The notes beneath the pieces were generated by a model. It worked only from the letters and a program-made list of their open reading frames with translations, did not search any database and had not been told where the DNA came from. Shown here one piece after another: positions 1-28,060 of a DNA stretch of 64,000 bases. The DNA comes from Cladorhizidae sp. MBARI D1340-BT2 (lineage: Eukaryota > Porifera > Demospongiae > Poecilosclerida > Cladorhizidae): assembly GCA_028752905.1 (NCBI GenBank), contig JAQNBH010000007.1, forward strand, positions 18,325,613 to 18,389,612, read 5' to 3'. The stretch's first letter is position 1; every line of letters starts with the position of its first letter. The position numbers and the translations under genes are program-made.

Positions 1-2250
1 TAACCCTTACAGGACGACTGTCACAAATCTGTGACATAATTAAACATTACACAGAGATGACGTTATGACATGCGCTAATATACACCTGATTCATGACAGG
101 CTTCTTCTTTGATTTGTGATCACCCTTTACCATACAGCATAACTACTGATCAAAATGTACAAAAATGTCCTCCGTTTATTTTGGGAGCCTTGCCCCCCCC
201 CCCCTGCAAGGGTTATCTACCATCCCCAGCAAACAGCCTTTTTTTTCTAAACTGCAAGCATACGTTACAGTACACTATAGACAAACTTTGGATAGACACT
301 TGTGTGGAGATTGAGAGAGTGAGTGGAACTTTGACTGGTACATTTTGATAACCACATTCAGTAGAAGTTCAGATGGTGTTGCAGAGGATTGGGGGTTACT
401 GGAAGTTGGACTGACTGGGAGAGACATGACTAAGCAGAGGATGGTGGTGTAATTCTGCCTTGCCTTCAAGTTAAGGCTTGTACATGTATGTCTGCAACAG
501 ATATGATAGATACTAACTCTACAATGCACACATGGTATGGGTCCAACTTACCTACAAGACACAGGCTTATACCAAGCAGCAGTGGAAAATAAAAAGGACT
601 CAAGCCCTTGAATGAGGTATTATAGTTCTCACTTGATCAGAGCTGCTAGTTTCTCTAAGGCACATGAAATTTAGGATTCTTTTTCTGGCTCCTATGATGG
701 GCTGGCACATCTTAGGCTTGAAGAAAGTGAGCACGTTCTTTGTAGAGTTGCTAAAGAATTGTAGCCATTCAGTAGACAAACAATATAGCTAGCTAGCTCA
801 AGAAACTGCCTTAATGGCCAGCTCACAATATGCCATGAGGCCTTCGGGTCACATAGCCTCAAGCAGCTCACACTGTCCGCCTGGTCGCGTTGCACTGCTT
901 TGAACTATTGAAATTGAAATTGCATCTCCAATTAAAACTCCACCCATTAATTAATGAACCTTTGCTCTGTAAATGACTTGTGGGATATACTACAGGAAAG
1001 TTCATCACTCTCTATCAACCTTACACATTCATCTCTTCCTTGAGAAACACCTTATTTATTTTTTTGCGGAAATACAAACTAAGCACACCATGGCAACACG
1101 TATCGACCGACACATCACCATCGGAACTAGAATAGAAATTGAGTCTATTCAAGTGAAGTTGACATGATGCGATCCAATTTCATTTTCGCAATATCACAAA
1201 ATTGGCAACTTCGCGCTGCTAGTGCAAGCAGCATATTGTGAACCAGCTTTAACACTTACCAGACGAGCGTCACAAATCCACGACACAATTATTGTTAATT
1301 AAGTGTGGAAGACGAGCGTAACAGATATGTGATTTACACATTAATAGTTATTAGGACGAGCATCATGAAATCATGATGGGTTCTTTTTTATGTCCGCCTC
1401 TTTAGCACGCACCATAACTACTGATCAATATGTCTCCCGCCCTTCGTTGTGCGAGACTCCGCTCCCAAAAGGTTCAGCTACCAGCTCCAACAAGCAGATT
1501 TTTCTAAACTACTACATGAAAAAATACAGTCCATGTCTTGGATAGATACTGATGTGGAGACTGAGAGAGTGACTGATACGTGTGTGTGTATGTGTGTGTG
1601 TGTGTATGTAGTAGCATGCAGTACAAGTGGAGTTCAGATGGTGTTGCAGAGAACTTGGAGCTATTGGAAGTTGAACTGACTGGGAGAGAGAGGACCAAGC
1701 AGAGAATGGAGGTGTAATTCTGCCTTAGCTTCAAGTGAACACTTCTGTTAGGACAAAGAAAGAGAAGAATAACAGATACGATAGATAATATCTGTACAAT
1801 GCACAAGTGTTAGGGTCCAACTTACCTACAAGACAAGCTTACCAAGCCACATTGAAAAGCTCATGGCTTTGCATGATGTATTATCTAACATCCAAAACAT
1901 TCTTACTTGATCAGAGCTGACAGTTTCTCTAGTGCCCATAAAGTTTAAGATCCATCTTCTATATCCTATGATGGGCAGGCACATCTTGGACTTGAAGAAA
2001 GTGAGCAAATTTTTAAAGTAACTTTATAATTAGCTCTGGTTCCTCGGGAGATAAACAATATAGCTACCTTGGAGAAACACGCTTGGCTACTAGCTAATAT
2101 CAGAAAATAGCTAGCTAGCTTAAGAAATAAGCTTATAGCCCTCAGGTATAAGCTCAGATGCCCATGAAGTCCAACATATTCATCAACTTCCACGGCAGAC
2201 ACATCGCGATCTGAAAAATGGTAAGCAAACAATGGAAGGTTCAACATATG
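1..2250. repeat. Diverged direct duplication, two copies of about 1-1.2 kb
   Basis: Segments 1-905 and about 1,255-2,250 share landmarks in the same order and orientation. These include the GTCACAAATC start, CATAACTACTGATCAA (near 140 and 1,412), a block around GGATAGA...GAGAGAGTGA (near 288 and 1,538), GTTCAGATGGTGTTGCAGAG (369 and 1,633), a GTAATTCTGCCT block (450 and 1,714), CTTGATCAGAGCTG (634 and 1,907) and a CCTATGATGGGC...GCACATCTT block (692 and 1,967). Small indels separate the copies. Short ORFs here are frame-shifted in one copy relative to the other and look non-coding. No gene is recognised; the segment probably lies in the 3' part of the TTLL1-like transcription unit. Confidence 0.7.
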
Positions 2251-3070
2251 TAGGCACTACTATTGAGGCTAGGAGCTAAAACTCGGCAAGTAGTTAGCTA
2301 CATATTAGGCCGTTATCTGAACAACATTTTGAAGTCTCTCCAGCAAGCCTATCCAAGATCTAAACAAAATAGTAGGTGACAAGCTGGTGACCAAAGCACT
2401 AGAATAGCTAGCTTAACAAGAAAGGATATACCCAAAAGATCAAGAACTACTTGTCCAGAGAGGTCAGGTTGTGTTCCAGTAACAATGGAAGTACTTGTGA
2501 TTATTTTGAACTTATCCAGCGATAGAGTAAGAGCCTGAAGCACTGCTGACTCTTTCTTCTTTAAAAGATGCATGCGAGTAAAATAGTGCCGTCTCTGAGC
2601 CTGTTTTTAGCTGATGACATCATATACATGAATATACAGTATATACCTGTAGACTTTTTAAATTTATTTTTTATGTGTGTCATCCTACCAAACGAGTTTT
2701 TATTTTTATTTGGTCCCTTTTCTAGTGCTACCAGTTAAATATTTAAAAAAATAGCTAGCTACTAAGTTAATAACTAGCTTTTAGCTAAACACTTGAGCTC
2801 TCCCTCAGATCTAAGCTCAGAGGTCCATGAGGTCCAACATACTCCATGGCAGACAAATCGTGATCTGAAAAAATGTCTAAAATAGCTAGAGATCTTTAGC
2901 CAAAAGATGGAGAAAGGACTTGTCCAGAGAAGTCAGGTTGTGTTCCAGTAACAATGGAAGTAGAAATAATGGTTTAGAACTTAAATCCAACCTTAGAGTG
3001 AGAGACTGAAGTACTGCTAACATTCTTCTTGGAATTTGCATGAGAGTATAATAGTGTCATCTCAGCATAC
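2150..3070. repeat. Partial third copy of the duplicated segment
   Basis: The block at 2,817-3,010 repeats two pieces that lie farther apart at 2,153-2,220 and 2,450-2,560. One is the GTCCAACATA...GATCTGAAAAA piece. The other contains AGGTTGTGTTCCAGTAACAA and ends near AATGGAAGTA. About 230 bp between them is missing from the right-hand copy, so this is a deleted duplicate. No coding function is apparent. From 3,080 to 3,350 I see nothing specific. Confidence 0.6.
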
Positions 3071-3393
3071 GGGTTTATTTAAGGGGGACCAATACTACTA
3101 GGTGCTTAAAAACTCGTGGTTACCACTTTATAGCTCCATAGATTCTGCAAACTTCATGGTATGGAGTTGATATATAGCTCAAAAGATAGGTCTCTCTGTG
3201 TGCTCTGTTTTGATACTAAAATACTTTTCATAGGTATAGCTATAGCCAAGTTACAGGAGCTAATAAAGTGGAGGGTACCTCAAAACCTGAATGCCTGGTT
3301 TTGCCACATAAATATCTCCAAGTGCTAAAGAGTTGAAATTAGCACCAGTGGCTAGAGCCCTACTCTATACAAAAACTTTTTTCATTAGGCACT

Positions 3394-3477
3394 TACGTGG
3401 TCAAGCGCAAAAGGTTGGAAAAGAAATTTTAAGAAATTTTAACGAAATTCATTTTCCAACCAGGCACTTGACCACGT
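3394..3477. repeat. Short hairpin / MITE-like inverted repeat
   Basis: The left arm at 3,394-3,422 (ACGTGGTCAAG...GGTTGGAAAA) is complementary to the right arm at 3,452-3,477 (TTTTCCAACC...CTTGACCACGT), around an AT-rich loop. It lies in the intron or 3' side of the TTLL1-like gene. It may be a small non-autonomous DNA-transposon remnant; no flanking target duplication is clear. Confidence 0.55.
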
Positions 3478-3651
3478 ACGTACTTACCCCCAAAAATGAA
3501 GAGAAAGAATATCTGATCCTCTTTCGTGTGGCGCACAAACAATCCAAACTTGATTTAGGACATGCACACCATTTGTACGGTTGAGTATCCGTGTTTGGGA
3601 CAGGGGACATGCAATGAGACGATAGACACACACAGTCACAATGAAATATCA

Positions 3652-19644
<15,993 letters not shown>

Positions 19645-20113
19645 AATAGTTACAGCCCCTGCCCAGCTCAAGAAGAACGCGCGTGTGCTAGTTATTAAAT
19701 TTACGCTGTTGTTTCGGCGAGCCGAGGGGCATCCTTAAAAAAAAGAAGTTCATAGGGAAAGAAAAGCAGCGTTAGAAAATAGCCATCTACTATACTTCCG
19801 TGTTTACTCAAACGTGCAGTTGGGATAGCGAACGAGAAAAATGCATCCAGCTGGCTTGCCAACCTGTTGCATAGCAGGTTTCTCTCTGCACAAAGGTACT
19901 TTCAAATTTGCTCTTTGTTTGCGATATGGATGGCGTCCTGCTTGCCTTTTAAATCAACTGTGTCTGCAATAACTAAGCTTCGAACTGCACACAACCCACG
20001 TACTAAGTGATGCCTGCCACAATAGAGTCCCATTTCAACCACTAAAGGGTGAATCCTATTTGCAGATAGCCAACAGGGAGGGTGGAGCCTGTCTAGATGA
20101 GGTATACTAATGG

Positions 20114-23013
20114 CAGGGGCGTAGGAAGCAATTTTAAAGTGGTAAGGCCATTCGAAGCAATGGTCCAAACGCTGATGGTTGTAGTTCCAGTTTGGGAGTG
20201 AGTAAAGGGAGGTATATATTTTATTACCAACTGTGTATAATAATAATGTATTATATAATTTATAGTTGTGTGTGGTATTCTTTTGTTGTGTGTGGTATTC
20301 TTTTCTTAAAAAATTAAATTAGTGCCAAATAATTGTGTAAAATTAGGAACAGTAAGATAGAATTATTGATTGAGTTCTATAGGTCACTGGGTTTGAATGT
20401 GCCAAAAATTGATAAGCGATGTTCACTTTCAGAAACAAAATCATTGGCAACTGAAATTAAGTCCACCTATCAGTCGTATCTTTAGGAATGTGCAGAATCA
20501 TGAGATGATTTAATCAGACTTCAGTCATGGTGGACCTCAAATACGATTTTATTCTCCTTAAAGCACTGAAGGATCTCTCACTAACAGCGTTTGATGCAGG
20601 CATAACTAAAAGTAACATTAGCAACTTCAGATAGCAATTCACGTTCAGCAGGTGAAGCGGTCTTGAAATGGTCAATGACGTCATTTAATAGTATATAGTA
20701 CAACCTCCATCTGAGCAGAAAATTGTTGATACAATTTCAAGTTGGGTTTTCAATAACTGACCATTGAAGTCTGAACCATAACTAAATCAAACTGAGTTTT
20801 GTAGTCACTTGAGTTCACTACATTTATTAATAGATCTTGAATATTTCCTGTAAATCTTAAACCCAGGCTGATCAAGCCTATCGGTTATACATGCGGTAAT
20901 CAGATCAATAGCTTCAATGTAGATTTGTTTGTAATAATCTGCAGGAGCTTCTGGAAATGAATGGCTTTCTGTGCTCCCAATTTCAAATCTTTTTGGAGTT
21001 TTTCTTCGACGTGGGAGGTGGGGATCATCAACACACAAATTTTCAGTTTTTTGTTATATCTTCCCAAAAAAGCACAAAATTCTCATCTGATCTTAGTTTA
21101 CTTAGTGTTTTCACTGTCAATTCTGCAACAATTTGGCTGATATATCAGATTTTTGTAATGTACGACTCAAGTTATCACTATGGCCAAAAATTAACTTCCC
21201 TAAACACACCCCAAAGAAGAATTTAAATGTTTTCATCTGCGATGACACACTAAGAATACGGGCCTTCATCTCAGTATCCTTGACCACTTCAAGAGACACA
21301 ACCCACAACTCATTTAATACTTCATAGTTATCAATGATACTTTTCAGTGCTTCAGCTTTAACGGTCCAGCGTGTTGGACACAAGAGCCGCACCAGGAGCC
21401 ATCTCTTTCTTCAGAATATTAAAACATGCATCTCGTCTTGGGAACTTTTTAATGAGCTTAGTTAGTTCATGAGTAATCTCTAGAGCATCCTTCATCATGT
21501 TGCAGTGTTTTATTGTATCACTGCAAGCTAGATTCAGTGAATGGCCATAGCAATGGGTATACAACGCTTTTGGCTCCTCATCTAAGAATTTCTTTGCAAC
21601 ACCCGACTTGGAACCAGCCATAGAAGCAGCTCCGTCATAACATTGACCTCTTAGTTTGCTGAGAGAGAGATTTAATCTTTGGAGTACATCTTTGACAACG
21701 GTAACCAAGGTTTGTGCATCTATTTTTCCGACCACATATACACCAATAAACTCCTCATGCACTTCAAACTTCTCACTCACCCATCAAATACAAATGACCA
21801 CTTGCTCTTGGTTTCTCACATCTGCAGTCTCATCTGCCATGATAGTGTAGAATGGATCTGCATGCAGGGAGGCTGCTATTTTACGCAGAACCTTCAGAGT
21901 CATGACTTTTAGCATCTCGTTTTGGATTTCAGCAGAGGTGTATTTATTTGCTCTGCGCTTTAGCCATTCGAATACTCTTTTGTCATCATATCCACGAAGC
22001 CTAAACAATTGAATAAAGTTGGAGTCAGATTCATCGCCACGACCACGCAGTGGCAAAGATTGTCTAGCCAAGAACACAACATTAGATAGAATTTTGAGTA
22101 AGCACTGCTTAATTTCCCGGGCATGAAGGGAGAAAAGACTCTCACCAATTTTCGGACATGTCTGGGGGAGAGCAATGACTCTCAAAATAGCATCCTTATA
22201 ATTGCTTCATGGGCAGAAAATCTTAGAGAAGCATCCTTCCAGTTCGTATATCCAGTTGATATATATGCAGTCTCAATAGTTGCGACAGAAAAAGCAGTTT
22301 TTCTTTGTAAGCCTTCACACAAATACAACAAGACTGAATCATGGCCCTCATCAAGCCCATGTCCAGAGTGTAAACCATTAACTATTGTGGCTGGAAAGAT
22401 CTTTTAGCAAGATTCTTTTTTCTAAACTCACGCTTTGGAAAACTGAAAGATGTTTTTTTAATATTATTATTATTATTAATGCTTTATAGTGAATATTTGA
22501 ACAGCAAAGTGAAACAAATAGCTCAAGGATGACATGAATAAACATAGACAAACATAAACAGTGAAGGTCAATCAGTCCAGAACTGATTGCCATGTTTTGA
22601 TTAAAAAGAATAAACTAATAACAAAATGCATATAATATATTGTAGGGAACAAAAGAACAAGAAAACACATCAACTACGAAAACAAAGGTGGATGTGGATT
22701 TTGTTGATGTGGCTTCTCACCAATAGAGGGAATGGGTAATTCCTTGGAGAGTGACATGTCGTCTCGATGATGACTTCGAAAACAAAGCTAACACTAAGTG
22801 ACTTTCAGTAGGCTAGCTGCACAAGCATGCTTTAGGCTCAGGCTAGTAGTCAACCCTTTACCTACCCAATCATTGGAAGGTAAAGGGTTCACCACGCCAG
22901 ACTAGATTTAGGCATGCGCAGGTTTTTTGATCTCCTGCTCTGGATTCTGCCTTGGCCGCTCTCTCAGTGGTAAGGCCATGGCCTCACTGGTCGCACCGCT
23001 TCCTACGCCCTTG
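20114..23013 (-). mobile_element. hAT-superfamily DNA transposon (decayed)
   Basis: The ends are short inverted repeats typical of hAT elements: CAGGGGCGTAGGAAGC at 20,114-20,129, and its inverse GCTTCCTACGCCCTTG at 22,998-23,013 with one mismatch. AATGG flanks both ends, but a full 8-bp target duplication is not evident. The 2.9-kb element carries one minus-strand transposase remnant of the ZMYM1-like/DUF4371 type. The region 22,640-22,990 inside the right end contains no other ORF of note. Confidence 0.8.
20400..22335 (-). pseudogene. hAT transposase (ZMYM1-like) pseudogene
   Basis: Minus-strand segments give, in order, a TTF-type zinc-finger piece (TGYTNWKDASLRFSAHEA near 22,250), an N-terminal helical part, FYTIMADETADVRNQEQVV (first catalytic region), then SKLRGQCYDGAASMAG (21,650) and YTHCYGHSLNLACSDTI. 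RLLCPTRWTVKAEALKSI (21,390), DPHLPRRRKTPKRFE (21,020) and the C-terminal hAT dimerisation motif PASNAVSERSFSALRRIK (near 20,550) follow. Lesions include an in-frame TGA at 21,783-21,781 (probably CGA to TGA) and frameshifts near 21,395, 21,130 and 21,045. The order and spacing fit a single-exon hAT transposase of about 650 residues. It is inactive as it stands. Confidence 0.85.
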
Positions 23014-24740
23014 AATGGTAGACACCTTTTTTAGACAGGCTATAAAATGTGCCATTCAGTTGTTCAGAAGTAGCCATCTAGTTGCCTAGTAGCACCATTT
23101 GTGAGTGTATGCAGTAAAATTCTAGGTATAATTGATAACCAGTAGAGTCCCTTGGAGCCCCACCATTTTATGCCATTTTTTTCAAGGTAGATATGGCCAC
23201 CTAAGAAATGGATGCAGCAGTGTTCCAAGCCGCTATTAACCCCCCCCAAAGCAGAGTTGGTGTTGTGATCATGGAACTGCTGTCCGAATTTATAACTCCA
23301 GTGGACACACTAGGCCTGGGAGGTTTGGATCATCCAGCACAATCTGCTACTGATGATGTTGAATGCATTAGCCAGAACTTCACTACTAAGAATGCCAGAT
23401 TTGGAGTTCGGAAAGTTTTTGCTGAATTTTGTGAATGACTAGAACTGACAATTCTACCCATACATGCTTCTATGAGGGACCATTGCAGTGTGCTTAAACA
23501 AACAAAAAAACTTCCCCAGGAGAGTAAAGAGAACAACTTGCATCATTTCCACATACCTAGATATGCAACACCTGAGGTTTGTCAGCAAGACCCACACAAT
23601 TTAACTCTTGAATTGCCTCCATCACCTTCTCGCCCTCGGCACATTTATGAACATTTGTATGGACAACGGATTTCACATGACTTTCAACAAACACTGCTCA
23701 TAAATGTTCAGCTCTTAGCATTATGTTTAGTGTGTGCTTGCACAGCGACAGGCTGGAGACCATCTTCCCATTAACAGTAATGTCTATGCCACTGTAATGG
23801 CCTGGACCATGTTACTAGACACTTAGCCCATTCAAACTTAATCTCTCTAAATCTGTTCTTCATAATGGCAGTGTGCACATGATCGAGAGCCTCTCTGACC
23901 TTACCATTTCCATTAAAATTTGACATACAAAATGATGCCTTTAGCGTCATACTGGCTATTTGGCTCTGGTTCACATGATATGCTGGGCACTAGAGTCCAG
24001 CATTGTACCTATGAATTAATTATTATGGTATGTGTTTTTAGCGGTAACTCCACAGCTAGATATTCATCACATTCTACATCACTTTGAACAAAGGATTGAT
24101 TGTGTTACTGCCTTTATCTTCCAAATATAGATTCCGACATGTGCAATACATGACTATCCATTCCCAATCCCACATAACTAGAATGAAGATGACTTCACAA
24201 AATAGAAAATTCTGCCTCCTATAAGTTAACATAATGATAACAAGTTCCAAGGATGGGCATAACAAAATATGCATATAATTTCACCGCTTCACATACCAAA
24301 TGTTTCACTAGTGATATTCGACTGTACTAGTATGCAATACTATTAATCTTTCTGTCTGATCTCAACAGTTAAACCATCACAACTAGGAATAACATATTTA
24401 AAGGCACACTCCAGGAGAAAGAACACAAACACAGTCACACTTTTGATCATCATCTCGAGTATTGTATGTTGGGCATGTTTGTTTTTTTGAATTACAACCA
24501 TCTGCAGCAATTGCAATAGTTTGGTTGCTGGAAAGGGTTGGGCAACTGCATAAACATTTTTTTCTCTTACACCACCAAGAAAAATTTGTTTCACAGCAAA
24601 CTTTTCATTGTGCTGTAGTGGTTGGATCACCAATCACAAACATTATTTGTTGTTAATGCCTAGTTCTCTATAATGCTCTCTGTGCCATAATGTAAAGAAG
24701 TTGAAGTGACTGAATGCTCCAGCTTGAGTTGGCACACTGT
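23014..24740. other. Intergenic, no recognised gene
   Basis: Several 60-100 codon ORFs occur (for example 23,208-23,438 and 23,472-23,774 on the plus strand, and 24,343-24,633 on the minus strand). None shows a family motif I recognise, and no splice-phase chain links them. They may be unrecognised transposon remnants. Confidence 0.4.
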
Positions 24741-24869
24741 TTGAAAGTTTGAAAGAGTATGGGCTGACCCTGATTAGATGCAATGAAGGAATAACAGGGA
24801 CAGAAATTCTGTCATTTTTAGGTTGGAGGGGGGAGGGGGAGGGGGGGGGGGGTTGGGTGGGTTGGATGA

Positions 24870-25640
24870 TACAGTTGCAAGGTGCAGGGGTGGCAGGAGG
24901 GGACCTTGGTTGGAGAGGCTGGAGCAGAGAAGAGAAGAAAAGAATGTTATTTGGACGGAGGTTGCAGAGAATGAGTGACGATAGGCTAGTGAAAAAAGTT
25001 GTGGCTCTGTTAAGCGATTGTCCAGGTCGGTGGGCAGAGTTTTGTGAGCTGAAAAGGAAGTTTAGGGGGGAAGGCGCATTGGAGATAGTAGGCTAAGTGC
25101 AATATGGAGGAATTGCATAAGGGATGTTCATAAGGAAGAGTGGCGGGAAGAAGTAGGAGGGAAATCAAGTCTCAAGTGGTATAAGTTAGCTAAAGAAGAG
25201 TTTGGACAAGAAAGATATGTAAGAGATTCAGTAACACAAGGGAAGTGAGGCCGAGATTTAGGTTAAGGTCAGCATCAGCGGGACTCTTGGGTGACAAGGT
25301 GAGGTGTGGTATGTGCCAGGATGGTAGATGTGAGCTATGTGATGAAGGTGTTGTGGAAGATGTTGTGCATTTCTTGTTGTACTGTGGGGATTTTGCTGGT
25401 GATCGAGAACGATTATTGGATATAGTTGAGGGCATTGAAGGGTCTGAAGAGTGGGTGGTAGAATGGGAGAGTAGGCCTAATGTTGGGTAGATCAGTAGCA
25501 GGGGTGAAGGAAGAGGTGTTGGATACGGTCGACAGAATTGTAATGTGAAATGTGCTCAAATGGTGAAATACTTAATGTTTGACACCTAGGGTCCTATGTC
25601 TTTGGCACCTTCCCGCCCCCCATCATCATCCCCAAACAAA
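24870..25640 (+). mobile_element. 5'-truncated APE-type LINE, 3' fragment
   Basis: ORF pieces 24,880-25,096 (GVAGGDLGWRGWSREEKK, MLFGRRL) and 25,245-25,490 (FRLRSASAGLLGDKVRCG, then C-x2-C...H...C zinc knuckle ELCDEGVVEDVVHFLLYC) match, in the same order, the C-terminal region of the full LINE at 28-32.8 kb, but with many substitutions, so it is a different subfamily. The 3' end is the GC-rich stretch GGCACCTTCCCGCCCCCC near 25,605-25,622. A frameshift separates the two pieces. Confidence 0.8.
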
Positions 25641-25649
25641 CTCTTTATA

Positions 25650-26580
25650 ATTCATTTTCAAGGCTCAACAGAACCATTAAATTATTATAGCCAACACAGC
25701 AGGAGAAGGTTGTACTACAATACCCAAGAAGTTGAAAGGTGACTTGCTATGTGCCGATGTACATGTCAAGAAGCTGGAACAAAAACTACATCAGCCAGCC
25801 AGCTGAAATAACAACTCGTCAGCTAAAACTGATGGTGGTGTATATAATTTTTAGCTTTCACTCTTCGGTAAGGTTGTACACACAAGTTCGAATCAACTGG
25901 TTATAGCTATCGAGGTATTGATTAAAAGCAGACTGCTATTTTAAAATGGCAGGAAAAAACCCTCTCAATCTTAAAACAAATTCACTGATTCCAATAAACA
26001 TTAACAGGATAGTGAGCACCAAAATATAACACAGATTCTTAAATATATAGCAGGATAATATTGTCACGTTATTAACAAAAGGGGGTTGTAAATCTTCATT
26101 GGTTCTTGTTTTCTTGGCTGCTGGTTTAACTTCGCGAAGGATTCAATACGCTTTAAAAAAAACAACCCAAGCCAGCGTGTTTAGGATACGCCAAAGTAAA
26201 ATAGTCACTTTACAGTACACATGAATTATAGATGAGGTGACAGTGATATGAGGATGTAGCTTTGTACTGATGGTCCACTAGAAATTAACTAGTAGCCAAT
26301 AATGGCTTGAAATTACAAGGGGAGGGAACATTAGAACAATTTTCGCATGGACATTGAAAGTGGAAAGTGCTTGGTTTCATTTTCATTTTTTTAATTTTTT
26401 CCCCCTAAACTTTTTATTTTATTTTTGTCCTTTATCAACTTTACCCCATACATATATAACTTGACTACCAGACGACTCCAAACGGCATTGCAATGACTCG
26501 TCAGTTTCTGCACACCTGTAATAGGTAAAGGTCATTCATATCATAAACCTACTTGTGAACTTGCATGGTCAATGATCAAT
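25650..26580. other. Intergenic, nothing recognised
   Basis: AT-rich sequence with no significant ORF or repeat seen. Confidence 0.4.
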
Positions 26581-26769
26581 CCTCTCCAAGGGTCGAAAAA
26601 ATCGTGCGCGTTTTTAATTACGCGAGCGGTACCAAAAGATGTCGAATGTGTTAATGAAACTTATAATGAACTATGCTGTGCAAGTGGCTGGTGAACTGCC
26701 TGTCCAAGTTTCAACAATTTTGCTGGTGAACTGTCCATGGCACATTAAGATACATTGCAGGGTGGCAGC

Positions 26770-27053
26770 TGTGCTAGCCATGCTACGGTCAACCACTCGA
26801 TTCAATTTGTCGACCATACAACGGGGTGCACACTCAGCACATAGAATCGTATTGGAATAGGGTAAATATATATAACTGGTATTATAACTTGAATAACATT
26901 CTACATTCTTTACAGGCAAAGATAAAGATGAAATCGATGAAGGGTGTCCATCGTCACCAGCTACCATCGTATCTAGATGAATTCATGTGGAGGGAGCGTA
27001 AAGGACGGACAACGGTTCATCATCCGTGCACAATATCAATTTCAAATAAATAA
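26770..27053 (+). pseudogene. Merlin (IS1016/ISXO2-like) transposase C-terminal remnant
   Basis: ATVNHSIQFVDHTTG (26,782-26,826) is followed, after an apparent 1-bp deletion, by VHTQHIESYWNR. A 54-bp GT-AG intron (26,862-26,915) comes next, then AKIKMKSMKGVHRHQLPSY and LDEFMWRER. This is the typical C-terminal block (HTQ.IE..W and LP.YLDEFMWR) of IS1595/ISXO2-like DDE transposases, called Merlin in eukaryotes. The N-terminal two thirds are absent, and the fragment lies only about 90 bp inside the left inverted repeat, so this is an internally deleted element. Confidence 0.8.
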
Positions 27054-27059
27054 CTAATT

Positions 27060-27660
27060 TTAAATGTACAATACCAATTTTAAATAAATAACTAATTTTA
27101 AATGCACAATTAATTCGATCGTGGTAAAAAATATATATTGTAAATAATTATAATATATATATATCATGGTAAAAACTTAATTCGATCGTGGTAAAATATA
27201 TATATTGCTAAATAATTATAAGATATATCATGGTTAAAACATGGTAAAAGATATATCATGGTAAAAACATGGTAAAAACAAAAACTATATATTTTAAATA
27301 ATATTAATCAATGTAATTGAACGTGTTAGCTTTTTAGTTATTTATTTATTTATTGTTAATTAGTTATTATTTCATTTTCAGTATTATTTAGGTATTTTTG
27401 TAATTGATTATTATATAAGTATGTGTTAATTAGGTGTTAATGAACTTGGTATGTTGTGTTTGCTGTTTGCTCAATAATAATAATAATAATTAATAATAAT
27501 AAAATGTAATTATTTGATTTAATGTTGCTATTGCTGAGCCTGTTAAGGCCATCACATATATAATACAGCACAGTGTGAAACTATTTAGTAACTAACCTAA
27601 TAACAATCTATATTTTAAAAAGAAGTCAACAGTACTTAATTAATACAATTATCCACAATA
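27060..27660. repeat. AT-rich arm segment
   Basis: This holds short tandem phrases (TTAATTCGATCGTGGTAAAA, ATATATCATGGTAAAAAC) and ATA/AAT runs. From about 27,385 rightward it is the inverse of the region after the LINE ORF at 32.78-33.07 kb. Confidence 0.6.
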
Positions 27661-27988
27661 CTAAGTTACGAGTGTCCCGCTGCTCAGGAAGGGGGGGACA
27701 GGAGTGGACCAAAGATCATTCCTCAGCTGACCATACAACAATTCCTTTCTCCTCTGCCACCACTTCCCTACCCAAAACATAACACACTCGCCCACCTCCT
27801 CCATCACTGCATCACTTACTCCCTCCACATCTTTCCCCAAAAGCAATGCCACCTTTCCATCCTTACTCACTCTTCTTAATTCATCCAGCCACTGTCTTGC
27901 CCCTGCAATTCTGCGTACCTCATCTATCAGAACCAGCCGATCCCTCTCAAATTCCTCAAATTCCCCGCATGTCACCAAGAAATGTTCC
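27661..27988 (-). pseudogene. Inverted copy of the LINE ORF2 C-terminus
   Basis: The minus strand encodes the last roughly 109 residues of the LINE ORF2 found at 32.48-32.78 kb (EHFLVTCGEF, ...LLYGQLRNDLWSTPVPP). It has near identity plus a 9-bp tandem insertion (GAATTTGAG doubled). It begins abruptly at the codon for the EHF motif next to an A/T-rich junction (27,990-28,060). Confidence 0.9.
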
Positions 27989-28060
27989 ATTATTATTATT
28001 TATTTTTTTATTATAAAAAAATATAAAAAAATAAATAAATTATAAAAAAAAATTAAAAAA

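Noticed and set aside
19838..19895. Possible first exon of a divergent plus-strand gene (MHPAGLPTCCIAGFSLHK, then GTACTT)
   Set aside because: There is no following exon, no family similarity, and the hAT insertion begins soon after. It could be chance.
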